Shown here: in pieces, positions 13,829-21,396 of the stretch
How positions within the stretch are numbered: position 1 is the first letter of the stretch
Layout: every line of letters begins with the position of its first letter
Translations under genes and position numbers: made by a program
Assembly: GCA_910585735.1 (NCBI GenBank)
Contig: CAJUEU010000021.1
Span: 1-30,191, forward strand
DNA from: an uncultured Oscillospiraceae bacterium
GTDB taxonomy: Bacteria; Bacillota; Clostridia; Oscillospirales; Oscillospiraceae
Length of the DNA: 30,191 bases
Direction of reading: 5' to 3'
Notes under the pieces: model-generated
Told to the model about the DNA's origin: nothing
What the model saw: the letters and a program-made list of their open reading frames with translations, nothing else
The model's database searches: none

Positions 13829-14680
13829 TCAGGCCAGGGCGGCAAGCTGGTCGCTGAGGGTGGCAAACTCCTTTAGCCCCAGCCGCTCTCCACGAATATC
13901 GGCGGGAAGTCCAGCGGCGGCGATACACCCGGCCAAGGTCTCCTTGGAATAGGGAAAGGCATTGGCCAGGGCATTGAGCAGGGTCTTGCGCCGCAGGCCA
14001 AAAGCCCCCCGGACCACCCGGAAAAAGAGGGTCTTGTCGTGGATATAGTCAGGAGGCGGGCAGGCCTTCAGCCTTACCACTGCCGAGGTCACCTTGGGGG
14101 CGGGAAGGAAGCACTCCCGGGGGACCTCGAAGAGAAGCTCGCAGCTTGCGTAATACTGGCACAGGACGGAGAAAGCACCATAATCCTTGCTCCCCGGCCC
14201 GGCACAGATCCGCTGGGCTACCTCCTTTTGGATCATGACGGTGACAGCGGAAAAAAGCCCGCTCTCCAGCAGGAGGGTGAGCACCGGGGTGGTGATGTTG
14301 TAGGGCAGGTTGGCGCACACCAGGGCCTTGAGGCCGGGGAACTGCTCCTTTACCAGGGCGGCCAGGTCCAGCTTCATCACGTCTCCGGGAATGACCGTGG
14401 CGTTGGGGTGATCGGCCAGGGTCTCGGCCAGGATGGGGAGCAGAGCCTTGTCCAGCTCCACCGCCGCCACCCTGTCGGCCCGCTGGGCCAGCTGGACGGT
14501 CAAGGGACCGATGCCCGGGCCGATCTCCAGCACTCCCGTACCGGGCCCTGCCCCCGAGGACTCGGCAATGTCCCGGGGCACCCAGGACTCGATGAGAAAA
14601 TTCTGCCCCAGAGCTTTGGAAAAGTGAAAGCCGTGCCGCTCCAGCAGGGGCCGTATCTGGTTGATGTCGCAAAGGTCCAT
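13829..14680 (-). CDS. rsmA: 16S rRNA (adenine1518-N6/adenine1519-N6)-dimethyltransferase
   Basis: A 283-residue Rossmann-fold methyltransferase (KsgA/RsmA). It dimethylates two adjacent adenines in the 3'-terminal helix of 16S rRNA with S-adenosylmethionine during small-subunit assembly. Motifs: KALGQNFL near residue 25 (N-terminal motif X), EIGPGIGPLT (motif I, SAM-binding) and NLPYNITTPV (motif IV, catalytic N-L-P-Y). The C-terminal domain that contacts rRNA is complete. The start at 14678-14680 has AAGGAGG seven bases upstream; the frame is open further upstream but without a ribosome site. It is transcribed from its own promoter, divergent from the lipoprotein gene. Confidence 0.95.
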   Translation of the reverse strand: MDLCDINQIRPLLERHGFHFSKALGQNFLIESWVPRDIAESSGAGPGTGVLEIGPGIGPLTVQLAQRADRVAAVELDKALLPILAETLADHPNATVIPGDVMKLDLAALVKEQFPGLKALVCANLPYNITTPVLTLLLESGLFSAVTVMIQKEVAQRICAGPGSKDYGAFSVLCQYYASCELLFEVPRECFLPAPKVTSAVVRLKACPPPDYIHDKTLFFRVVRGAFGLRRKTLLNALANAFPYSKETLAGCIAAAGLPADIRGERLGLKEFATLSDQLAALA

Positions 14681-14708
14681 GGGGCGCCTCCTTGGGCTGT
14701 TTTGATCC

Positions 14709-14737
14709 AGTATACCATGGCTTTGGCCTTGACGCAA
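14709..14737 (-). promoter_or_regulatory. sigma-A promoter for rsmA
   Basis: On the minus strand TTGCGT (14732-14737), 17 bases, TATACT (14709-14714), about 30 bases before the rsmA start. Confidence 0.75.
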
Positions 14738-14790
14738 GGTGCTGCCCCGGGCTGAAAGAAAAATGTCAGATTTTCTTTTGGGTTCCTTAA

Positions 14791-14819
14791 TTGCCCTTCT
14801 TGTCTCCGTGTGGTACTGT
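14791..14819 (+). promoter_or_regulatory. promoter for the lipoprotein gene
   Basis: TTGCCC (14791-14796), 17 bases, TACTGT (14814-14819), just before the AAGGAGG of the gene at 14842. Confidence 0.55.
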
Positions 14820-14841
14820 TTGAGAGAAGGAGGGAACCAAA

Positions 14842-15687
14842 ATGAAACGCTGGAATATCTGGGCCCTGTGCGGCCTGCTGCTTCTCCTGTCCTCCTGCGG
14901 ACAGGAGCCGGAGGAGGGGACTTCCGGGGGTCTTTTTACCACGATGGTCACCTACTCCGGGGAGGACGACAACGGAGCATACCTGGAGATCGCCGGGCGG
15001 AGCCAAAAGCTGGTGGCCCTGTTGGAGGAGAAGGCGGGGGCTTTTGTGATGGAAGCCTACAATTATCAGGCTATGGACGAGAAAGGCACGCCGCTTTATA
15101 CCATGAACAGCCATTCCTACCCTCAAGAATTTGCCCCCACCGGCCAGACCGTCCGGGTGAGTAAAAATTATTTTCTCTATAACCCTGTTGAGACGGCGGA
15201 TGGTTCCGACCTGGCGGAGAGCCTGGTCTATGATGACCTGACCCTCAACCTGCTGGTACCCGAACAGTACCGGGACAGGGAGGAGGAGATCGAGCTGGCC
15301 TACCGGGAACGGTTTTACTTTGAAAAAGTGGTCGCTGAAAACGATTACAATGAGATGGCGGGGCTCCCTGACCGGCTGGAGCTTGCCGGGGAGGACCTGA
15401 CGGTTCACATGATCTATGTGAAGGATGGGCAGAGGTATTTCACCTACCGCTCCGACTGTGCCCCCGGTACCGGGAACTACATCACCGACCCGGTGGTCCA
15501 GGTCTACACCGGAAACATCCACTGCAATTATGCCCACAGCTTTTTGACCCAGTGGCTCTACCTCCCCTTTGAGGGAACCGGGGAGGAGGCTTACGAGACC
15601 ATCCAGCCTTACATTGAGGCGTGTGGGGCGGAGGAGAGCGTCAGGCAGGTGAAGCCGGTAAAGTGTCTGCCGGAAGAAGCGGAATAA
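14842..15687 (+). CDS. predicted lipoprotein of unknown function
   Basis: A 281-residue protein with a type II signal peptide: MKRWN, a leucine-rich core, and a lipobox LLSSC with the lipidated cysteine at residue 19. It should be anchored to the outer face of the membrane. The mature part is acidic and shows no domain that I recognise. A segment in the middle (NYFLYNPVETADG, then LTLNLLVPEQYRDREEEIEL) resembles outer loops of some ABC-permease-associated proteins, but this is too weak for a call. It has its own promoter and terminator and no functional link to rsmA. The AAGGAGG before the ATG at 14842 fixes the start. Confidence 0.75.
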   Translation: MKRWNIWALCGLLLLLSSCGQEPEEGTSGGLFTTMVTYSGEDDNGAYLEIAGRSQKLVALLEEKAGAFVMEAYNYQAMDEKGTPLYTMNSHSYPQEFAPTGQTVRVSKNYFLYNPVETADGSDLAESLVYDDLTLNLLVPEQYRDREEEIELAYRERFYFEKVVAENDYNEMAGLPDRLELAGEDLTVHMIYVKDGQRYFTYRSDCAPGTGNYITDPVVQVYTGNIHCNYAHSFLTQWLYLPFEGTGEEAYETIQPYIEACGAEESVRQVKPVKCLPEEAE

Positions 15688-15698
15688 CAGACGAGCAA

Positions 15699-15729
15699 GC
15701 CCACCGGGAGATCTCCCGGTGGGCTTTTT
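15699..15729 (+). terminator. intrinsic terminator of the lipoprotein gene
   Basis: A 26-base perfect palindrome (15699-15724) centred on AGATCT, followed by T5. Confidence 0.88.
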
Positions 15730-15743
15730 GCTGCTACAAAGCT

Positions 15744-16376
15744 CTATGCCTTTTTGACCGGCACCCGCAGGACGGTCTTTCGCCGCGCGGGGGGCACCTT
15801 TCGGGCGTCGGAAAGATAGATCTCGTGGTGGTAACGTTTCGGCCCGAGGTCGGGGACATAGCCCTCCCCGGCGGCGAAGTCCTCCATGGTCCGGAGGGTG
15901 GCGGGCTCGTCGTCGTAGGAGCCCAGGTGCATACACTGAACGCAGAGACCCTCCTCATAGGGAAAGAACTCCACCTTGGAGAAGTCCTGCTTTTTCTTGG
16001 CCGTGGCCTCCGCGGTGGCCCAGTCGAATTCGGAGAGGGTGACAAAATCGAGAAGGCGGATGAGGGAGATCCAGCGGAAATCCTCCTTGCGGCCGTAGTC
16101 CACCGCCCCGCCGTCCTTGTCCCACCAGAAGCCCTCCAGGGGCGGCACCACATAGTCAAAATAGCCCTCCATGTGGTGACTTCCCAGTTTGCTCATTTTG
16201 ACGGTGAAGGCTATGGCGTAGAGAAGGCCCATGGCGGCTTTGTACTCCCCATTCTCCCGGTTGGGGTCCCCCTGACCCCGGACGGCCAGGAAGTTCATGG
16301 AGGGGATTTCCACCAAACCGGGCTTGGCCGGGGGAAGATAGAACTCCTTGTACTCCTTTTTGTAGTCGAAGGCCAT
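15744..16376 (-). CDS. GyrI-like small-molecule-binding domain protein
   Basis: A 210-residue cytosolic protein of the GyrI-like/SHS2 ligand-binding group. It starts MAFDYKKEYKEFYLPPAKPG with the family's typical 'VEIPSMNFLAVRGQGDPN' segment (about residues 22-39) and keeps the aromatic/acidic residues of the pocket (GYFDYVVPPLEGFWW; YDDEPATLRTMEDF; the HHEIYLSD end). Relatives bind hydrophobic or cationic small molecules and some hydrolyse or sequester them. The ATG at 16374-16376 overlaps the stop of the zinc-ribbon gene as TAATG, so the two are translationally coupled, and GGAAGGAG lies upstream. With the WYL regulator it forms a three-part unit that probably responds to a small molecule (inference). 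Confidence 0.85.
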   Translation of the reverse strand: MAFDYKKEYKEFYLPPAKPGLVEIPSMNFLAVRGQGDPNRENGEYKAAMGLLYAIAFTVKMSKLGSHHMEGYFDYVVPPLEGFWWDKDGGAVDYGRKEDFRWISLIRLLDFVTLSEFDWATAEATAKKKQDFSKVEFFPYEEGLCVQCMHLGSYDDEPATLRTMEDFAAGEGYVPDLGPKRYHHEIYLSDARKVPPARRKTVLRVPVKKA

Positions 16377-16642
16377 TACGCGTTCTCCTTCCAACGGAGA
16401 AGCTGGGGGAAGAAGCTTTGCATCCGCTCTTTGGCCTGCTCCTCGGTCATGCCGGGGGTGGCCTTGGCCATGTGGGGGGCGCAGAAGGCGATCATCTCCT
16501 CCATGGTCATGTCCTGAAGGAACGTTCCTTTGTCGTAGCAGTACTTGCAGTAGTGGGGGCTGAGAGAGCCGTCGGCTTCGGTCCCTTTGGTGTCGTCGGT
16601 GAGGGGCATGGCGCAGGACTGGCAAAAGATCATTTCGTTCAT
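16376..16642 (-). CDS. zinc-ribbon domain protein, internal start within the fused frame
   Basis: An 88-residue unit of the putative zinc-ribbon type: C7/C10 (IFCQSCAMPL) and C32/C35 (YCKYC), then a helical tail (MTMEEMIAFCAPHMAKATPG). It lies in the same frame as the upstream WYL regulator with no stop between, yet the ATG at 16640-16642 is preceded by AAAGGAGG eight bases away, as strong as any site in the window. It can therefore be made as a separate small protein as well as the C-terminal domain of the longer one. Genes of this type often stand beside WYL regulators and GyrI-like proteins in Clostridia as independent genes. Function unknown. Confidence 0.65.
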   Translation of the reverse strand: MNEMIFCQSCAMPLTDDTKGTEADGSLSPHYCKYCYDKGTFLQDMTMEEMIAFCAPHMAKATPGMTEEQAKERMQSFFPQLLRWKENA

Positions 16643-17608
16643 GGTGGCATCCTCCTTTGTAAGTGATGTCTCCATGGTATCAGAGGAACCCTGACATCCC
16701 GCGTCAGGGTTTTCGCATTGCTCCCAGATTTTTTTGGCCAGCAGCCCTACCTGACGTCTGACCCTCTCCGGGGAGAGGATCTCCACATTGGGACCGAAGG
16801 AGAGGAGGAAGCCGTAGACCCAGTCGTCCTCGGGAAAGGTAGCGGTGGCCTCCAGGGAACTGTCCGGGAGGTGTGTGACCTGGCTTTCCGCAAGTTCATC
16901 ATAGACCCGGTAGGCCACGGAGGGGGCGAAGCGAAGGTGGAGGGTGACAAAGGAGGGGGCGGCGGAGTCTTGGATGTTGGGAGGGGGTGTGGGAGAAGGG
17001 GCCATGGTCTGTCCCGTAACCGCCAGCGCCAGCATACGGGAGAGGCGGAAGGTGCGGTAGGCCTGCTTTTCCAGGCAGAAGCCCTGAAGGTACCAGGCCC
17101 GGCCCTTGAACACCAAGCGGACGGGAAGGACCCGGCGGATGGTGGCCTTTCCGTAGGAGCTCACATAGGTGAAGGAGATGACCCGGTGGGAGAGGATAGC
17201 CTCCTTCAGTGTCTGGAATTTGCCGCTGTCCTCGGCGGTATCGCCCCAGTGGGAGAGGTCCACCTCCAGCCAGTTGGGCTCCTGCCGCCGGAACAGTCCC
17301 GAGAGCTTGGAGAGGGTCTCGCCCGCTGCCAGCCCCGGGGTGGCGGCCAGGGAGCGGAGGGCGGTAAGGAGCTGGCCCTGTTCTTCTTCGGAGAGGGCGG
17401 CCCTGCTCAGCACATAGTGGTCCATGAGGGCAACGCCGCCGTTCCGGCCCGGGGCGGCGTAGATGGGCACCCCGGCGGCCGACAGGGCGTCCACGTCCCG
17501 GTAGATGGTGCGGACCGATACCTCGAACCGGCGGGCCAGCTCAGGGGCGGGGACTTTGCCCTTTTCCAGCAGCAGATAGACCAGCTCAAACAGCCGTGCC
17601 TGGGACAT
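16376..17608 (-). CDS. YafY-type HTH-WYL transcriptional regulator, read through into zinc-ribbon domain
   Basis: The frame encodes 410 residues. Residues 1-60 are a DeoR-like winged helix (RLFELVYLLLEKGKVPAPEL, then VSVRTIYRDVDALSAAGVPI). Residues ~138-195 hold the WYL ligand-sensing domain, with W172-Y173-L174 in GRAWYLQGFC, and a C-terminal extension domain runs to ~300. After NPDAGCQGSSDTM the frame continues without a stop into the zinc-ribbon unit starting at Met323. WYL regulators of ~310 residues are usually free-standing, so this is either a genuine fusion or two genes whose separating stop was lost. The start has AAAGGAGGG upstream. The gene follows the recR terminator closely. Confidence 0.8.
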   Translation of the reverse strand: MSQARLFELVYLLLEKGKVPAPELARRFEVSVRTIYRDVDALSAAGVPIYAAPGRNGGVALMDHYVLSRAALSEEEQGQLLTALRSLAATPGLAAGETLSKLSGLFRRQEPNWLEVDLSHWGDTAEDSGKFQTLKEAILSHRVISFTYVSSYGKATIRRVLPVRLVFKGRAWYLQGFCLEKQAYRTFRLSRMLALAVTGQTMAPSPTPPPNIQDSAAPSFVTLHLRFAPSVAYRVYDELAESQVTHLPDSSLEATATFPEDDWVYGFLLSFGPNVEILSPERVRRQVGLLAKKIWEQCENPDAGCQGSSDTMETSLTKEDATMNEMIFCQSCAMPLTDDTKGTEADGSLSPHYCKYCYDKGTFLQDMTMEEMIAFCAPHMAKATPGMTEEQAKERMQSFFPQLLRWKENA

Positions 17609-17625
17609 GGGATTCCCTCCTTTAG

Positions 17626-17653
17626 AAAAACGGGCGGGGATCGCCCGCCCGTT
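17626..17653 (-). terminator. intrinsic terminator of rpe-recR
   Basis: A 10-bp GC-rich stem (17629-17638 with 17644-17653), with a T run on the minus strand from the A tract at 17626-17630. Confidence 0.82.
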
Positions 17654-17665
17654 CCATAAGATGAA

Positions 17666-18268
17666 TTACATTTCCCGTCTGCCCTCCAGGGCACGGGTGA
17701 GGGTGGCGTCGTCGGCAAACTCCAGCTGTCCGCCCACGGGAACGCCGTAGGCCAGCCGGGTGACCTTCACCCCGAAGGGCTTCAGCAGCCGGGAGAGGTA
17801 CATGGCGGTGGCCTCCCCCTCGGTGGTGGGATTGGTGGCCATGATGACCTCCCGGACAGTCCCGGCGGCCACCCGCTCCAGCAGCTCCTTGATGTGGAGG
17901 TCGTCGGGGCCCACGTGGTTCATAGGAGAGATGACCCCGTGGAGCACGTGGTAGCGGCCGTTATACTCCCGGGAACGCTCCAGGGCGTTCACGTCCTTGG
18001 GATCGGCCACCACGCACACCATGGTCTCGTCCCGCTTGGAGCTCTGGCACACCGGACAGAGCCCTTCGCCCTCGGTAAAGTTGCAGCACACCGGGCAGAG
18101 GGAGATGGACTTTTTCGCGGTGAGGATGGCGTCGGCAAAGGCGCGGGCGTCCTCGTCCGGGAGGCCCAGCACAAAGAAGGCCAGCCGCTGGGCGGATTTT
18201 TTGCCCACCCCGGGCAGCCGGGCAAACTGCTCTACCAGAGCCTCCAACGCAGGGGGAAAGTATTCCAT
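17666..18268 (-). CDS. recR: recombination mediator RecR
   Basis: A 200-residue protein, the usual size. RecR acts with RecO/RecF to load RecA on single-stranded gaps. Order of parts: N-terminal helix-hairpin-helix (LEALVEQFARLPGVGKKSAQ), Cys4 zinc finger (CPVCCNFTEGEGLCPVCQ, residues ~58-75), then a Toprim domain (VCVVADPKDVNALER; ATNPTTEGEATAMYLSRLLK) and the C-terminal Walker-B-like stretch. The ATG at 18266-18268 follows GGAGG by nine bases; the frame is open upstream into rpe but without another site. It is the second gene after rpe, not in the more usual dnaX-ybaB-recR order. Confidence 0.95.
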   Translation of the reverse strand: MEYFPPALEALVEQFARLPGVGKKSAQRLAFFVLGLPDEDARAFADAILTAKKSISLCPVCCNFTEGEGLCPVCQSSKRDETMVCVVADPKDVNALERSREYNGRYHVLHGVISPMNHVGPDDLHIKELLERVAAGTVREVIMATNPTTEGEATAMYLSRLLKPFGVKVTRLAYGVPVGGQLEFADDATLTRALEGRREM

Positions 18269-18293
18269 GGGTGTGTACCTCCAGAACGGAATT

Positions 18294-18941
18294 TTAAGAA
18301 CGCAACGCCTCGATGGCCGCCGGAATGTCAGGGGCGTTGTAAATCGCTGAGCCGGCCACCAGCACGTCGGCCCCGGCCTGGACGCACAGCTTTGCGGTCT
18401 CCGGGTTGATGCCGCCGTCCACCTCCAGATGGCAGCCGGGGCAATACTGCTCAATGTAACCCCGGATGGCGGTGAGTTTGGGAAGCATATCGGCCATGAA
18501 GGACTGACCCCCAAAGCCGGGCTCCACCGTCATCACCAGAATGAGGTCCAGCCCCTCCTTCAGATAGGGGATCACCGCTTCGGCGGCGGTGATGGGCCGG
18601 AGGGCAATGCCCTTCTTCACGCCAAGGGAGTCCATCTCCCGGAGGGCGGCCCGGATGGCGGGGGGCATGTCGGCCTCCAGGTGGATGGTAAGCAGGTCGG
18701 CCCCGGCGTCGGCAAAGGCTTTCACGTACCGTCCCGGCTTCTCTATCATCAGGTGGGTGTCCAGGAACATGTTGGTATGCTGCCGGATGGACTGGACCAC
18801 CGGCACCCCAATGGAGATGTTGGGGACAAACATACCGTCCATCACGTCCACATGGAGCCAGTCGGCGGAAGAAACCTTTTGAATATCCTCTTCCAGGCGG
18901 CAGAAGTCCGCCGAAAGGATGGAGGGGGCGATCTTTATCAT
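18294..18941 (-). CDS. rpe: ribulose-phosphate 3-epimerase
   Basis: A 215-residue TIM-barrel enzyme interconverting D-ribulose 5-phosphate and D-xylulose 5-phosphate in the non-oxidative pentose phosphate pathway. Key pieces are visible: IAPSILSADF at the N-terminus, HVDVMDGMFVPN with metal-binding His/Asp, THLMIEKPGRYV, VEPGFGGQSFM (phosphate loop) and EVDGGINPETAK with the catalytic aspartate. The start ATG at 18941 has AAGGACGA upstream. It is separated from recR by 25 bases. Unlike the common rsgA-rpe order after stk/stp in Bacillota, it has its own promoter more than 230 bases upstream and a long structured leader, suggesting control in the leader. Confidence 0.95.
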   Translation of the reverse strand: MIKIAPSILSADFCRLEEDIQKVSSADWLHVDVMDGMFVPNISIGVPVVQSIRQHTNMFLDTHLMIEKPGRYVKAFADAGADLLTIHLEADMPPAIRAALREMDSLGVKKGIALRPITAAEAVIPYLKEGLDLILVMTVEPGFGGQSFMADMLPKLTAIRGYIEQYCPGCHLEVDGGINPETAKLCVQAGADVLVAGSAIYNAPDIPAAIEALRS

Positions 18942-19175
18942 AAATCATCGTCCTTTCAAAAAGAGTAGGGGACTTGTCTGAGGGGAAAGGGAATGTCCCC
19001 TGGGCACCGGCGGCGGGAAGATGTCATAGGATACACCAGCGGATGACCGACCGGCTCCCGCCGGCCTCCCCGAACGATGCCCTGCCCACGGTGCCGGCAG
19101 CGGCGGCAGTGGCCCTTCGGCGCCGCTTTATCATAGCCCCTGACCGGCCCTCCCCGGTCAGGGGCGCCTGTTTTC
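18942..19175 (-). ncRNA. GC-rich structured leader of rpe, unidentified
   Basis: About 234 nt between promoter and rpe start, with no gene on either strand that looks real. Read on the minus strand it has a very stable hairpin GCCCCTGACCGG/CCGGTCAGGGGC (arms around 19136-19147 and 19155-19166), a second AGCGGC/GCCGCT stem (~19100-19130), a long-range GGCACC/GGTGCC pairing enclosing ~90 nt (between ~19000 and ~19095), and a G-rich/C-rich pairing near 18970-19000 close to the ribosome site. The density of paired arms suggests a folded RNA: a riboswitch, an r-protein-like leader or an independent sRNA. It does not match the TPP, FMN, cobalamin, SAM, glycine, T-box, SRP, tmRNA or RNase P patterns as I know them. 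Confidence 0.45.
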
Positions 19176-19181
19176 TATTCA

Positions 19182-19210
19182 ATCATACCGTTTTCCGTAA
19201 AAAAAGTCAA
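19182..19210 (-). promoter_or_regulatory. sigma-A promoter for the rpe leader
   Basis: On the minus strand TTGACT (19205-19210), 17 bases, TATGAT (19182-19187). It is divergent from the promoter at 19277-19305. Confidence 0.8.
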
Positions 19211-19276
19211 CAGCGGCGAGGGGGAGGCCAGGAGGAGACTGAACGTGAAGGAACTGTAAATTTCCCATGGGTTTTC

Positions 19277-19305
19277 TTGACAGGACCTTCGGAAAAGGGT
19301 ACAAT
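19277..19305 (+). promoter_or_regulatory. sigma-A promoter for xpaC-telA
   Basis: TTGACA (19277-19282), 17 bases, TACAAT (19300-19305), a near-perfect housekeeping promoter. Confidence 0.85.
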
Positions 19306-19369
19306 ATTAACCTGAATCAAGAGGGCTGTTTTCAGGATGCATAAGCCCCGGGAGAAGGAGAGCCTGATT

Positions 19370-20047
19370 ATGGCGAAAATGGTGAAGAGATCTTCCGCAC
19401 CGTTCTATTTTGCGGCGGCGGTATGGCTTTTGTGGGGACTGCTTCTGCCCCTGTACCGGCTGTCCGACATCCTGCTGTGCGCCGGGGCGTCATTCCTGGC
19501 TCTGACCTTGGGCAAAGCCGTTTTCCCAGACGAGAGCTATGAGACCCCGGAGGAGAAGACCCAGGAGGCTCCCAGAGCTGAGGAAAAGAAGCCTGAATCC
19601 ACCGGCAACCCGGAGATCGATGCCCTTATCGCCGAGCGGGACAAGGCGGTGAGCGAAATGAAGCGGCTCAACGCCAACATCCCGGACGAGACCATCTCCC
19701 GGCAGATCGACCACCTGGAGGAGACCACCCGGAAGATCATCGCCCAGGTGGTGGCCGAGCCCGGGAAGCTGTCTCAGATCCGCAAATTCATGAGCTACTA
19801 CCTGCCCACCACCCTGAAGCTGCTCAATGCCTACGACCGCATGGACTCCACTGGGGTCTCGGGGGCCAACATCGATGGTACCAAGGGGAAGATCGAGGAG
19901 ATGCTGGATACCATCGTGGTGGCCTTTGACAAGCAACTGGACAGCCTTTTTGCCGACGAGGCCCTGGATATCTCTACCGACATCACCGTTATGGAGCAGC
20001 TTCTGGCCCGGGAGGGCCTGGGGGGCGAGACCCTGGGCGGGGTATAA
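19370..20047 (+). CDS. XpaC-like membrane protein (5-bromo-4-chloroindolyl phosphate hydrolysis family)
   Basis: A 225-residue protein with two membrane segments at the N-terminus (residues ~12-29 and ~32-50), an acidic Pro/Glu linker, and a helical cytoplasmic domain (~80-225) with the XpaC-family pattern IDALIAERDKAVSEMKRLNA ... KIIAQVVAEPGKLSQIRKFM. Despite the historic family name, an enzyme activity has not been shown; in Bacillus XpaC is encoded with TelA and is thought to be part of an envelope-stress function. The ATG at 19370 follows AAGGAG and is preferred over the one at 19337, which has no ribosome site. It heads a four-gene cluster. Confidence 0.82.
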   Translation: MAKMVKRSSAPFYFAAAVWLLWGLLLPLYRLSDILLCAGASFLALTLGKAVFPDESYETPEEKTQEAPRAEEKKPESTGNPEIDALIAERDKAVSEMKRLNANIPDETISRQIDHLEETTRKIIAQVVAEPGKLSQIRKFMSYYLPTTLKLLNAYDRMDSTGVSGANIDGTKGKIEEMLDTIVVAFDKQLDSLFADEALDISTDITVMEQLLAREGLGGETLGGV

Positions 20048-20110
20048 AAAAGCACCGACGGAGCATATCTGTTCCGGGAACAGAAAGAATATATTGAGGA
20101 GGAAGAAAAC

Positions 20111-21301
20111 ATGAACGACAACATGGAAATGACCCCTGAACTGACCCTGGAGCCCACCCTGGAGACGGCCGCCGCGGTGGCTGAGGCCCCAGAGCTGACC
20201 CTGGACCCCACCGTCGCTGAGAAGGAAGTGAAGCAGGCTGACCAGGCCATGCGGGACGCCAACGCGGTCCAGCTGGACGAGTCTATGCTCTCTGAGTCTG
20301 AGCGGAAGATGGTGGCCGATTTCTCCGAAAAGATCGACATCAAGGATTCCAACCTGGTACTCCAGTACGGCGCCGCCGCCCAGAAGAATATTGCCGGCTT
20401 TTCTGAAAGTGCCTTGAACAAGGTGCGTACCAAGGACCTGGGCGAGGTGGGCAACGACCTGGCCAAGCTGGTGGGAGAGCTTCAGGGCTTCGGCCAGGAG
20501 GAGAAGGGCGGTATCCTGGGCTTCTTCCAGAAGAAGAAAAATGACATTCAGTCCCTTAAGGCCCAGTATTCCAAGGCCGAGACCAACGTGAACAAGGTGG
20601 TGGAGACCCTGGAGGGGCACCAGGTCACCCTGATGAAGGACGTGGCCATGCTGGACCAGATGTATGAGCTGAACACCAAGTACTATAAAGAACTGACCAT
20701 GTACATCCTGGCGGGTAAAAAGCGGCTGGAGGCCGTCCGCAACGGAGAGCTGGCAGAGCTCCATAAGAAGGCCACCGCCTCTGGGAACCAGGAGGACGCC
20801 CAGGCCTACAACGACCTGGCCAATATGTGCAACCGCTTTGAAAAGAAGCTCCACGACCTGGAGCTCACCCGGATGGTCTCCATCCAGATGGGACCCCAGG
20901 TGCGGCTCATCCAGAACAACGATGCCCTCATGCTGGAGAAGATCCAGTCCTCCCTGGTGAACACCATCCCCCTGTGGAAGTCCCAGATGGTGCTGGCCCT
21001 GGGTATGGAGAACTCCCGCCAGGCTACTGCGGCCCAGAGCGCCGTGACCAACATGACCAACGAGTTGCTGCGCAAGAATGCCGATGCTCTGAAGATGGGC
21101 ACCATCGAGACTGCCAAAGAGGCTGAGAAGAGCGTGGTGAGTATTGAGACCCTTCAGCACACCAACCAGCAGCTCATCGCCACCCTGGACGAGATGGTAA
21201 AGATCCAGTCCGAGGGCGCTCAGAAGCGGAAGGAAGCCGAGGCTGAGCTGGGCCGGATCGAGGGCGAACTGAAACAGAAGCTGCTGGAGCTGCGGGGTTA
21301 A
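20111..21301 (+). CDS. telA: TelA/toxic anion resistance family protein
   Basis: A 396-residue, highly charged helical protein that matches TelA over its length: after a low-complexity acidic N-terminus (~1-45) come the conserved parts KDLGEVGNDLAKLVGELQGF, FFQKKKNDIQSLKAQYSKAE, VETLEGHQVTLMKDVAMLDQ and the end region FEKKLHDLELTRMVSIQMGP ... MENSRQATAAQSAVTNMTNE. The family was named for tellurite resistance, but its normal role is probably in envelope stress or membrane organisation. It follows xpaC by 63 bases, which include a 17-bp palindrome (20068-20084), and has a strong GAGGAGG site. The pairing with XpaC and a TPM protein is typical. Confidence 0.92.
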   Translation: MNDNMEMTPELTLEPTLETAAAVAEAPELTLDPTVAEKEVKQADQAMRDANAVQLDESMLSESERKMVADFSEKIDIKDSNLVLQYGAAAQKNIAGFSESALNKVRTKDLGEVGNDLAKLVGELQGFGQEEKGGILGFFQKKKNDIQSLKAQYSKAETNVNKVVETLEGHQVTLMKDVAMLDQMYELNTKYYKELTMYILAGKKRLEAVRNGELAELHKKATASGNQEDAQAYNDLANMCNRFEKKLHDLELTRMVSIQMGPQVRLIQNNDALMLEKIQSSLVNTIPLWKSQMVLALGMENSRQATAAQSAVTNMTNELLRKNADALKMGTIETAKEAEKSVVSIETLQHTNQQLIATLDEMVKIQSEGAQKRKEAEAELGRIEGELKQKLLELRG

Positions 21302-21303
21302 TA

Positions 21304-21355
21304 GCCTTCCCCCGGGGGAAGGTGGCATTTGCGAAGCAAATGACGGATGAGGGGA
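21304..21355. repeat. palindromic intergenic repeat unit
   Basis: It contains two adjoining palindromes: CCTTCCCCC/GGGGGAAGG (21305-21322, no loop) and ATTTGC-GAA-GCAAAT (21327-21341), followed by a GACGGATGAGGGG tail. I recall very similar units scattered between genes in Oscillospiraceae-like gut Clostridia; copy number cannot be checked in this window, where it occurs once. Confidence 0.6.
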
Positions 21356-21396
21356 AGCTCTCAGAATGAAATACCCCTTTTTGAAAGGAACATTCC

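Noticed and set aside
18960..19170. TPP, cobalamin, FMN, T-box, SRP RNA or RNase P in the rpe leader
   Set aside because: Core consensus strings of each were looked for on both strands and not found; a GCCACTG near 19110 lacks the rest of a B12 element.
19490..21328. Very long antisense open frame opposite xpaC-telA
   Set aside because: High-GC codon use leaves the opposite frame open. The plus-strand proteins are recognisable families; the antisense translation is His/Gly/Leu-rich nonsense.
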